From Owenia fusiformis (Eukaryota > Annelida > Polychaeta > Sabellida > Oweniidae): a DNA stretch of 64,000 nt. The stretch spans positions 186,001 through 250,000 of the forward strand of contig CAIIXF020000124.1 of the NCBI GenBank assembly GCA_903813345.2, read 5' to 3'. The notes below the pieces were generated by a model. The model saw only the letters and a list, made by a program, of their open reading frames with translations. It ran no database searches and had not been told where the DNA came from. The position numbers and the translations under genes are program-made. How positions within the stretch are numbered: the stretch's first letter is position 1; every line of letters begins with the position of its first letter. This document shows, in pieces, positions 1 to 11,600 of the stretch.

Positions 1-1096
1 CCAGTGCAGTGTGAGACGTTGTATGTAAAGCCTGGGTCACAACTGACCGTACAAGCTCGTATGGGTGGTTTACGGGCAGAAAAATGGGAAAACTTAGAAA
101 AAACGCACGCACTCGTGCGAAATTTCGAGTTTGCAGACAGCACTTTAAAGCCGTAGGCCGAATGGATTTTTATAATGCCTATAGTTTACAGTTGCGGACA
201 TTTTTTAAAGAGACAGTCCAACTGCTGTACACAATGTTCAGATGATACAGCGATGAACAGGATCATACACTATACATTGTATGTTAATTCATAGTCAACT
301 TATTGTATACGATTTTACAAATAAAATGTTTCTTTTGTATGTGTTGTTTTATAGAGTTTACCGAAAGGAAATGAAAGTTCTTAAAACTTTTAATTTTCAC
401 ATAAAACACAAAACGATATATTTTATTAGAAATTTGTTCAGTGCAGAAAACGAAGCCCTTTGAGTATAGTCTGATAGTATATATGTAGTTTGACTACTCC
501 CGAGCTGTAAAATCTGAAAAACTGACGTTGAAGTAGAAAGTGGCAACTAATCTGATTGTTTTATCTACCTTTTATCTTCGTATTTGTTACTTGAAATTGA
601 ACCAAATGAAGAACAAAAAGTAGAGAACTTAGGGACTATAGGACCCAGCGTTCAATATAGGTCTTATATGTCTCAAAAGTATATTAGTATTGAAATAATA
701 CCCTGCTGCCAACCATTTATTTCGTGCCCTTACACTCTTTGTCCATTCTTTCTTTGGCATAGCCGAGTTCCATAACCCCGGGGAAATGTTTCGTTCGGTG
801 CAGATTATTAATTGCCTGTCCAATTTAAAGGTCCTTGTCTGGGTCCTGTTAGTGGGTTTATTTGTGAAACAAATAATACTGAGAATGTGGAAGTAATTGG
901 TGCGTAAAGGTGAAAACTTTCTTCAACGGGCATTTAATATTTCTGTTTGTCTATGTCTATTTTGCATGCATATTTTACACTAAATAATTTAAAATTAGTT
1001 TCAAACTTTTCAAACTTTTCGCGGCTTTTTTCCACTAAAAAGTGACGTCATACAGGGCAACGCCCTCACTTCCCAGAATTCATTTCGAAAAACAAG
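1..1096. other. Non-coding stretch upstream of the piggyBac gene
   Basis: I see no convincing exon, RNA gene or repeat here. Short open frames are scattered on both strands but lack family signatures. The sequence should contain the left flank or 5' untranslated region of the piggyBac gene. No partner of the right-end terminal repeat (which begins CCCTTTAACTGCC when read inward) was found, so the left transposon end is either outside the window or decayed. A TGACGTCA octamer lies about 50 bases before the transposase ATG; a TGACGTCA also lies in the subterminal region of the right end, near 5457. Confidence 0.5.
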
Positions 1097-4000
1097 ATGG
1101 ATCTTATAGAATATTTAGATCTTGGCGAAGATATACGGGATGAAGATGAGGTTGCAGATGACAATGAAAGTGGTATCAGCGATATCGAGGAAGAGCATAG
1201 CATAGATTCTGGATCTGAAAATGGTGATGATGACGATGATGATGTTGATGTTGATGATGATGACGATGATGAAAATGAGGAGGAAGAATGGATGCGTGTG
1301 GAGCATGAACCAGGGCCCCCAGTCAGGCAGGGGCGTTTTCAAGAAAATGTAGGGGTGATTCCACCTGTAGAAGGGTTAAAGGATCCTATAGACTTCTTCA
1401 ACCTGTTTTTCACATTAGAATTCTGGAATCTGTTGGTTACCGAAACAAACAGGTATGCAAAGACCTACACTTAGGCTTAAAGGGTTACAATGAGTTTCCC
1501 GTACAAAATCAATATGGTGGCTCCAGACGAGTTAACTGGATCAGTCCATTTTTAAGAAATAAGGGGAGTTTTTTAAATTTCAGTTTATTATGGAGATAAA
1601 ATAATCCGTTTACAATGATTTTGTCAACATTGACATCGTGAATTATGCAACATAAACAGGCAGAGGCGTTTACACAACGCTCTCAAACCTGACTACTACC
1701 CTTGAGTATTAGTTCGAGATAAGGCTATTTATACTAAACGGTGAGCAACACCAGAAACGAGCGTTCGATTTGCTAAACGATATGCGTTACGCTTTAAGTC
1801 CCCAGTCTTAATCTCAATCTGGATATGACAACTTTGTATTGAGCTAGATCAAATTTGTATTCCCCTCGTATCGATATTAGTGAGGTTAAGCTAGCACATA
1901 AAATCGAAACGCAAACCTAAACGTATGGCCAATCGCCCATACAAATGCATCGCTTAAATAACTTACATTCGCGTTTAGGTTGTGAAAAATAATGCTAGCT
2001 TAACCTCACTAATCTTTTGTACCAAGCACACGTAATTGCAATATAATTTTTGTCTTGATATTTTAGGTACGCTCATCAACTGATTTCAAGGATGGATCAA
2101 ACAGGATCCTTAACACCGTTTTGCCGTATGGGTAAGTGGATAGACCTGACCATATCCGAGATGAAATGTTTCATTGGGATCCACATGAATATGGGAGTAA
2201 CATCGCTACCGGACATGACCTATTATTGGAGCAAAAAATCCTTGATTGGAACATCGTGGTTCGGAAGAATTATGAGCAGAAATAGGTATATGATTTTTAC
2301 TCTTGTAATCTAGTGCAGTTTTAACCATTTCTAATCCTGAAACACACATCGCTTTAATTTATCGAGATACTGTACTCACCTTAAGCCCCGACTTTGATCT
2401 TGTTTTTATGTTAAACCTCAGTCTGTGCTCAAATCATTCAATTCACATTCTATTTCAAAGGAACTTTTAGCAGATGCGATTTCATTTTCAAAAGCTTTTG
2501 ATTGATTTGTTACTATAATTTTGGTCAATAAAGCATGCACTACACATATGAACACTGAAAATGCTTTCAGATTCCAGGCGATCCTTCGCTGCTTCCACGT
2601 TGTAGACAATTCCACTTGGCCTGTCCGACAAAGTCCAGACTACATGCCAGATGCAAGGTTCAGACCATTGGTGCGTCACTTCAACCGTATATCTACCAGT
2701 CTTTACAAACCACACAAGTACCTTAGTGTAGACGAATCTCTTGTTGGCACGAGAGTTAATAGTGCTATCAAGCAGTATATGCCGCAGAAGAGACACAGTC
2801 GTTTTGGAGTCAAGTTCTGGTCTATATGTGATTCCGTGAATTTTTACTGCCTAGCAATACATTGTTACTTAGGAAAGAGATTTGAAGGTAAATATCATCC
2901 CGGGGTGTATGTTTCTATTTTGACACAAATTTGTGCCCTGCTGTTAATCGGAACAAACTAACCCGTAAGAATTTTATGCCCTGGTCACCGACGATACGTA
3001 GACTGCTTGTTATGCTATTTTATATAATTATCGAAATTAAATCGTATAATTCGAGTTAAATGATATTTTTGCCCCTGGACCTTGATATTGTACTGAATGT
3101 CAAATGTTTAAAATTTGTTTCAGGAAACTATGTTCCATTTGGCCTAGGAGGCTGGGTGGTGGACAAGATGCTCCAACTCGCCGGGCTATTCGGAAAATGG
3201 TACCACGTATGTGCGGACAACCTCTTCCCGTCACCTACACTAGCTGACCATCTCTCACGTCGACGCGTATTTTTGACAGGAACCCTTAGGAGGAAAGCAG
3301 ATGTACCTAAAGAGCTGAAAACATGTAAACTTAATGTAAGTCTTGCTTCCTAAATGTAAAAATACTTTGGATGACTAATCGTGCAATATTTACTGTGAAC
3401 CTCAAGTGTCTAATAATTTTTAAAGTTTTATGAAAACTGAAGTGTCAAAATGTAAGTTCCTGATGTAAAATATGTATAGTAGCCTTGAGATAGTTTGTTT
3501 GATAATCATTGAAACATTTGTATCAGGCACTACAGATATAAAAGTCCGGATAAACTGAAGAAAATTTATGTCACAGAAAATGGAAGTCAGAATTTAGCAA
3601 ACTTGTCTAAGGAGAGAACCGCCTTCGTTACAAATCTATGTATATATTACCCCCTTTGTTTTAGAATAATGTTTCTCAATATGCTATGTTTCCTACTTAG
3701 GTGAACGAGGAGATTTATTTTCGTCGTGAAGGAACGTTGCTCCTTGGCTTTAAACCGACAAAATCAAAGAAAAGGCCAGTGCTGATGTTGTCTAACTTTG
3801 CTGTTGCGCGGGACGTGGCGTACAAGGGAGGGCAAAAACAGGAAATGGGAGCAATTTACAATAAGTTAGTAATGAACACATGCTAAATATTACTGATAAA
3901 AGTGCATAACCATAGGGCCTACGCATGCAAAAACGGATAAGAATTCAAACCATTGCCGGTGTAAAAGGGTAGGAGGTCCTATCAAATTATGGTCCTACTC

Positions 4001-4747
4001 TCCATTGATTTATGTGGTGACCTAATTACAACTCTTTCCCTTATTATCTTATACACAATCAGGGCCAGTAAGGGCCGTTAGGAAAGGGGACCATAATCCC
4101 TGAGGGACCATAATTTCTTTCACACCAGTTGTGTCCTTGTCATCAAACGTTCCGTTCAATTACAAGTACAGAATCCATCTTTTCTGAAATAAGTAATGTT
4201 GCACTCCATGTTAGCTAATAAAGACGTGGAAAATCGAGATCAGCGATGGTAGAAATTACTAAAATAACATCTCCAGTTTCACCCCTGATATATTTCCACA
4301 CATTACAAAGGGTGAATATTACCAAGGATATATCAATAGAAACAACATACATGATTCACATTTATGTCTTACAGGTACAAAGGAGGGATCGACGAAAACG
4401 ACGCGATGCTTTATAGATATTTAGATGAACGACGTAACCTGAGGTCGTGGAAGAAGATTGCCTTCAACATCTTGCAACGCATGGTTTTAAATGCCTACGT
4501 GCTGTACAAGGAGAATGCCGATGAAACACCGATGTCAAGATTAGACTTCCATTTGTCCGTCATAGCTTCCTTGACTTCCGAAACACAGGACCGGGATATG
4601 GTATTGAGAAAGCTACCGGGAAGGAGAGAGAAAGATTGCGCTGTCTGTTCAAATAGGGAGGCGGGAAGGAGGCGAAGGTCTAGGACAGTTTGCTCAGTTT
4701 GCCATAAAGGCCTGCATGAGGACTGCAGAAGATATCATAATTGTTGA
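1097..4747 (+). CDS. piggyBac-family transposase (PGBD-like), six exons, apparently intact
   Basis: Exons read at 1097-1452, 2067-2285, 2571-2887, 3124-3335, 3701-3864 and 4375-4747. All have GT-AG borders and joining phases, giving 546 residues. The N-terminus is acidic, with a long Asp/Glu run at about residues 40-65. The DDE/RNase H-like core shows the family aspartates: LSVDE in exon 3 (first Asp), WYHVCADNLF in exon 4 (second Asp), and YKGGIDENDAM in exon 6 (third Asp with the neighbouring Asp). The C-terminus is a Cys/His-rich finger (CAVC, CSVC, then H and C residues), as in piggyBac proteins that bind their own ends. The family cuts and pastes DNA at TTAA. I see no stop or frameshift. 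Five introns are unusual for a mobile piggyBac and more like a domesticated PGBD gene. The gene lies on the same strand as the CEP135-like gene and inside one of its introns. Confidence 0.93.
1876..2013. repeat. Snap-back MITE-like element inside piggyBac intron 1
   Basis: A perfect 21-base inverted repeat occupies 1876-1896 and 1993-2013 (it starts ATTAGTGAGGTTAAGC). Inside it is a second inverted pair, AACCTAAACG at 1914 and CGTTTAGGTT at 1972. The whole 138 bases can fold into one hairpin. No clear target duplication is visible. It is probably a small non-autonomous element that inserted into the intron. Confidence 0.7.
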
Positions 4748-5533
4748 AATAAGAAATCTTAGCAAAACGTAATTGAACTTGTATACGGAGTAACAACGGC
4801 CGCGTTTCCCACGTCGCACTACGTTTCGTCCACGGTAGCCTGAAACGGGACTGTCGTGACTACCTTGAACATAGTGTAAACAGGGTGTATTGTTCCTTAC
4901 ATTTATCTCAGCATGAAAAAATATATAAATTATTTTGCAAACATCCGGGATCAGACATAATAAAATAGTTTCTAGGTAATGATTCTCTGGTTTCTATTCT
5001 TTCTCTTTCTGTTGCGTTGTCTCTGGAAAAGAAGGTGTATAAATGTAAGTGTTTTTGTATTTATACAAACGCATGGCTGAAGGAATGATTCGGTTTTTCA
5101 TGTTGACATATATTTCACTGCATGCTGAGCATAAGTAAAACCCTGAGAATAGTCTGCTGCATAGACACAGCTAATTATTGACAATAATTTCACCGTGCAT
5201 TATTTCACCATACTATACCTTGCATTTGGTGTCCATGAGCAACCCATTTGGCTTTTCAGTAATGATTATGTAATTTGTTTTTATGTGACTGTTCCTTATG
5301 AATGGTTTATCGGATGACTGTTAGATGTTAATAAGGTACTTTCAAAAATATACTAAACAATCCAATTAGACAAACAAAGTGTCTTATGCATTTCTAAGGG
5401 TTAGGTATAGGAGTGTGTATTTATAGCTCGGAAAGTGTAGCATGGTTATATGATAATGACGTCAAGTGGACCAATTGTTCACCCGTGGCAATGTAACGTC
5501 ATAAATTGTCAAAGCCCGATGGCAGTTAAAGGG
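4748..5533 (+). mobile_element. piggyBac 3' subterminal region and right end
   Basis: This covers the sequence from the transposase stop to a candidate right end. Read inward from the right it begins CCCTTTAACTGCCATCGGG, and it is followed outside by TTAA at 5534-5537. A TTAA target next to a CCC-starting terminal repeat is the piggyBac signature. No coding signal is seen here. The matching left end was not found, so element boundaries are inferred from this side only. Confidence 0.55.
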
Positions 5534-5692
5534 TTAAAAGACATTTTAGAAGACATAACTAATGGATTCATATAATCTGTTATTTGTCAGATATTCTTAA
5601 GGCCCTGTCTTGGATCTTCGTATTCATACACTGTTTGAAAAAACTTCTGATAGAGACTAAATTACATGTATTAGCATTGTGGTTAATTACAG

Positions 5693-8600
5693 AATCTAAA
5701 TGCTGACCTAGATGATGTCATTAATGAGCGTGAAGATCTAAAAGCACAGGTCCAAGATTACATGATAGAAGTTAAGCGTGTGGAAGAACTCTTGGCTGCA
5801 AAGGTATGTCATTGTCAGGCACTTTTTCCAAACTCATTTAACAGACACCCTCTTGTCACTGTCAGGCACTTTACAAATCACAAAATTAAGTATTGAGAAA
5901 AATCTAAAACCATCTGATGGCAATGGTCAAAATATAATATATCTTTTTCAAAACAAATTTAACAGACCCACTCCTGTCTTTACTCCTTTGCTATCCTAAT
6001 TCCAAAATTAAGAAATGAGTTTTGTGAAAAAAATTGATATTTGAACCATTCACCTAACATTATCTGGCACATGAGTTTTCAGATTGCCATTTTTGAACAC
6101 ACAGAGATCAGATTTGTTTGAAAACTACACTGTTGTATCAGATTCAGTCTCACTAGTATGGTCACTGTTCCACAACTAGTTACTTTTTGTTTTCTCATTT
6201 TTAAACCTACTCATAAGTCGAGTTGCGATATATCATTTGGCACAAAGTAAGACAATATAGTATAGCTTTTAGAAATGCTCTTTATTTGGAGTTTGATTTT
6301 TAAATAAAGCTGTAATTTATGCCTTTAGACCATCGCTTTTGTTACATTGACGTTAGTCATCAAAGTAACATACATTGGACTTTCGTCAAATGGACTTTCG
6401 TTCCATATAATAAATTCTATATAATGATAAGTTTTGATATTATTTTGATGGTAAACATAGTGTGTACCCATATTCAGTCAGTCTTGTGATAGGGGTTCTT
6501 ACTGCCAATTTTTCAAAGAATCTGAAAACTAATGCCACTTTTTGAAATTGCACATTTCAAGAAAAAAGGTTTATCTACAACTTGCAATCAGTTTTAAAAG
6601 TAAATGGAAGAATGAGTTTTTCGGAAAAAGTCTAATTGGACCAATAGTCTGTTAAATGGACCTGTTCTTTCATTAACAAAACTAATTCCAAATCAAAGAA
6701 ACTTATTGAAGCAAGACTATGTTTTGTTGCTTTGTGCCAAATTATAATCTTCAACTTGACTTATAAGTAGGTTTAAATCGAGAAATTAAAAAATATGTAT
6801 CCAGGAAGTTCATTGATTTTGTTACATTGACGTTCCATCAAAGTAACTAGTTGTGGAACAGTGATGGTGAGACCAGGGATGGCTTCAGGGATGGCTTCAC
6901 TTTTGAATAATGCACTTTTGATGCAATTCAGGAACAAGAGAGATCCGATTTGTTAGAGCAATACAGATTACTGACAAGTGAAGCAGAGACGTATCAAACG
7001 CAGTCCCACCAATTGGAAAGTGAAGGGTCTAATTTGAGGCTAGAGGTGATGACCAGGGAGTCAGAGATTAGGAGACAGAGGGAGAAGATTGACAGTTTAG
7101 AACGTGAGATACAAGAGGTATTGGAAGCATATATTATGAAATACAATTTGTAATTACCCAGATGCCAGTAGGTATAGTTTCCCCACCAGGTGCCAAAATT
7201 CTTAATTATCCCAACGAACGAAGTTCGGTAGGGATATAGTGAAGCCCTCCGTCCGTCCGTCCGTAGATAACTCAAATATTAGTTTACGGATTTTCTTCAT
7301 ATTTGGTGGAAAGATGTATATTGATGAATTTTTTTACGCAAAAATTTTTTTTTATCAAGATGGCCGCCGCTTAAAAAATGACGGGACTTTTTCGCAAAAA
7401 TCATAAATTTTTCATTCTAAACCAAAGTAATTATTATTGTTTGAAATTTTGGTAGTATATTCGCAACATCTATCTATTTCACATATATTCCGTGTTTTTC
7501 ATCCTGACCTCCAGGGGCCATGTATGGGGGGTCAGGAAAACAGAAATTTTCGCTAATTTTTAGATCTTTCTGAAGTATAGCTTTATTATACTCAAATGAA
7601 AGTCAATTAAGAGTAGATTGCAAATATTGTATCTTTTTTCTGATTCGAGCCTAGTAAATTTCAAAATGGCCGTCTAATGTACGATTTCGCAATAATTTTT
7701 CGATCCCTTCAAAGTATGGCTATATAATACTCAAATTAAAGGAATTTTGGAGTAGCTCACAATTATGGTATTATTTTCAGATTTGTACCTGAGAAAATTC
7801 AAAATGGATTTTTTCAAGATGGCCGCCACTTTAAAAATGACGGGACTTTTTCGCAAAAATCATAAATTTTTAATTCTAAACCAAAGTAATTATTATTGTT
7901 TGAAATTTTGGTAGTATATTCGCAACATCTATCTATTTCCCATATGTTCCGTGTTTTTCATCCTGACCCCCAGGGGCCATGTATGGGGGGTCAGGAAAAC
8001 ATAAATTTTCGCTAATTTTAAGATCATTCTGACGTATAGCTTTATTATACTCAAATGAAAAACAATTAGGAGTAGATTGCAAATATTGTATCTTTTTTCT
8101 GATTCGAGCCTCGTAAAATTCAAAATGGCCATCTAATGTACGATTTCGCAATAATTTTTCGATCCCCTCAAATTGAAGGAACTTTGGAGTAGATCACAAT
8201 AAAAGTATTATTTTTCAGATTTGTACCTCAGAAAATTCAAAATGGCTGCTTTGCAGGAATTCGCAATTCTAAAATCTAAATTTTTCAATTATAACCAAAG
8301 AAATGAGTATAATTGATTGGAATTCGGTAATTGATATTTTGTTTGTTGGGATTTGCTACTCCACGGAGTTGCCATTATCTAGTTAATTAATTCTTAATAA
8401 ATTTCCTTATTAATGTTGTGTTACTTGCATAATAGTTAATTTGATAGGTTACAGGAGAAATCATTGCAATAAAGAATTTGAGAACGACAGAAAAATTCAT
8501 GTTTAGATATATTAATTTAACAGCAAATAAACATCACTATGTTGCATGCTATATAGACAGTGCTTTTATTAAGTTTTAAATACATTTAATTATTTACTTT

Positions 8601-11600
8601 TTAAACTAAGTTGCATTGGAATGCAATAAAAAGGTCACATGAGGTACTACATGTATATATTCTCACATGAATGTACACACATTTTCTTTATCAATTCCTG
8701 AAGCACATTATCATGGGGTGCAATCGAATAATTTTGACAATTGGCCAGAGCATGACATTTACTAAGAAATTGCAGTGATCTAGCAGTAGCACAATTTTTT
8801 TTTAACTTGAAATATACTTCAATTTTGATAAATAAAGCAATCCATTCAAGCTGCGGTCAGTTGCCAAGTAATGTTTTAAAATCTATTTTTGATTACACAA
8901 AACAAAGACACATGTTGGAATAGTATTAAGACTATGCCAGATATTTTTTAAAAGCCTTTACTTGTAAAAAGTTATAATAGAAAAATGATCTTTCAGAGTA
9001 AAGGACATCTGCACCATTTTCAAATACTTCATATTTGATCTTGTAGAAGTGGGTTCCAACAGAATTCAGACATAATTATGAATGAAATAGCCATTGCATA
9101 GAATGTTTTATTTTATTTTGTCAAGATTAAAGTAGATTTCAAGTTAACAAATAACAAGTGCTGAATTATTGCTATTTCTTAGTAAAATGTCATGCTCAAC
9201 CCAACTGCCAAAATTAATTGATCGCATACACATGATTATGTTGTATTATGAACATATCACAATGTTGTAATCAAGACACATCTTTCGAAAGAGCTTCTTC
9301 CTTTCAACATGTTTACTTCTTCCTAATCTTAATTAGTAGAAATCAGATTCGTAGATTCAGGTTGTCAAAGATCATATATAGTTTTATCTTCACATGACAT
9401 CACTATTTTAATACAGGATCCCCTTGTCTCACTTGATAGCGTCACCGAGTTGCGATATTAATTAAAATGGATGACTATTTATCATTTGTCATATCCAGTT
9501 CCTGACATCAGACATATACAATGTTTTTATGTTATCTTTCTAATTATAATTGTCACACAACCTTAGATCAATATATCAGTGTTGTCTCCAGCTATTTTTC
9601 AAAATAAATACCTCTTTCCACTCTGTGCGTATGGAATTTTTTCAAATTAAGAGTCCAGAAACCTCTCCTCATAATGGAATTAATTAATTTGTTGATGACA
9701 TGAATACAGTTGATCAACTCCCACAGTCACACAGCATCTAGTCATCACTAAACACCTTGGAGCTGTAGGTTTTTATCACAACATGGAAAGGGTTTCAAAA
9801 GACCATTGAACTAGTTGTGAGAGGCAATCAATGCCACTTTATCCCAAAATATGATATATCCCAAAGAATTTTGAGGGAAATATGATATTTTGCATACTAT
9901 GGAATAATATAATGGTTCATGTATCTAGTCAGTCTATGAGAAATAAATCTTTCTGATCCATATATGCAAGCTTACAGTGTATGATATGTCTTATGAGTTT
10001 CAATTCATAATTAAGCTTCAAATGTCTGTACCTTTGTGTTTTATAATTACAGCATATGCAAGCTAATAGAGCCTATGAGGTGCAAATGTCTGACCCTTTG
10101 TGTTTTATAATTAAAGCATATGCAAGCTAATAGAGCCTATGAGGTGCAAATTCCTAACCCTGTGTTTCATAATTACAGCATATGCAAGCTAATATGAGGT
10201 GCAAATGTCTGACCCTTTGTATTTCATAATTACAGCATATGCAAGTTAATAGAGCCTATGAGGTGCAAATGTCTGACTCTTTGTGTTTCATAATTACAGC
10301 ATATGCAAGTTAATACAACCTATGAGGTGCAAGTGTCTGACACTTTATGTTTTATAATTAAAGCATATGCAAGTTAATAGAGCCTATGAGGTGCAAATGT
10401 CTGACTCTTTGTGTTTCATAATTACAGCATATGCAAGTTAATAGAGCCTATGAGGTGCAAATATCTGGCCCTTTGTGTTTCATAATTACAGCATATGCAA
10501 GCTAATAGAGCCTATGAGGTGCAAATCTCTGACTCTTTGTATTTCATAATTACAGCATATGCAAGCTAATAGAGCCTATGAGGTGCAAATGTCTGACCCT
10601 TTGTGTTTCATAATTACAGCATATGCAAGCTAATAGAGCCTATGAGGTGCAAATGTCTGACCCTTTGTGTTTCATAATTATTACAGCATATGCAAGCTAA
10701 TAGAGCCTATGAGGTGCAAATGTCTGACCCTTTGTGTTTCATAATTACAGCATATGCAAGCTAATAGAGCCTATGAGGTGCAAATGTCTGACCCTTTGTG
10801 TTTCATAATTATTACAGCATATGCAAGCCAATAGAGCCTATGAGGTGCAAATGTCTGACCCTTTGTGTTTCATAATTACAGCATATGCAAGCTAATAGAG
10901 CCTATGAGGTGCAAATCTCTGACCCTTTGTGTTTCATAATTACAGCATATGCAAGCTAATAGAGCCTATGAGGTGCAAGTATCTGATTTGACGCATTCAG
11001 TTGCAAGCCTTGAGGAGAGGGTGAGACAGTTAGATAATGATAAGATATCAACGCAACAAGACTTAGCAGCTGTTAGGGACCTCTGTGCTAAAGTAGAATC
11101 TACAAAGGATAATCTTGCAAGACAATTGTCATCTAAGTCTATGGATAATGAACAGGTAACAGATAGTGTCCAGTTGTCTTCAATTTTGATTTTGAGTTAA
11201 ATAGCATTTAAATGCCCTTTGTATGCATGTACCTTTCAAGCATTACTCAAAGCCACTACAAGTAAATAACAGTATAATGTTTATGTACTTTATGTATTTT
11301 GTAAAATAAATTCTATGAATAAAAAAAAGAAGCATTTCACATTTTCTCATTTCACTTTACCTTTTTCTCAACGTTAAGAAACAAATCAGTTGCTAGGTAT
11401 CTTTTGGAATAAACTAGCTTATACATTATGAATTAATTGTTTGTTTAGATCCAGACTCTGCTTGATGACATGAAACGAGAAGTTGAAATTCTACGCAGCC
11501 AGGTGGGATCTGAACGCACAAATGTCAAAAGTCTAGAACAAATACTGCAAACAAATCGCGAGAAAGAATTCCAAACTTCATTATCCTCTCAGGAGAAAAA

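Noticed and set aside
629-823. Short open frame on the minus strand near the window start
   Set aside because: It overlaps an opposite-strand frame, has no family signature and no splice context.
1473-1486. TTAAAGGGTTA in piggyBac intron 1 as a second transposon end
   Set aside because: It lies inside the gene between coding exons and lacks the GATGGCAG continuation seen at the right end.
10018-10978. CRISPR-like array
   Set aside because: The units are contiguous tandem copies of an exon-intron junction in an intron-rich animal gene, without spacers or cas genes.
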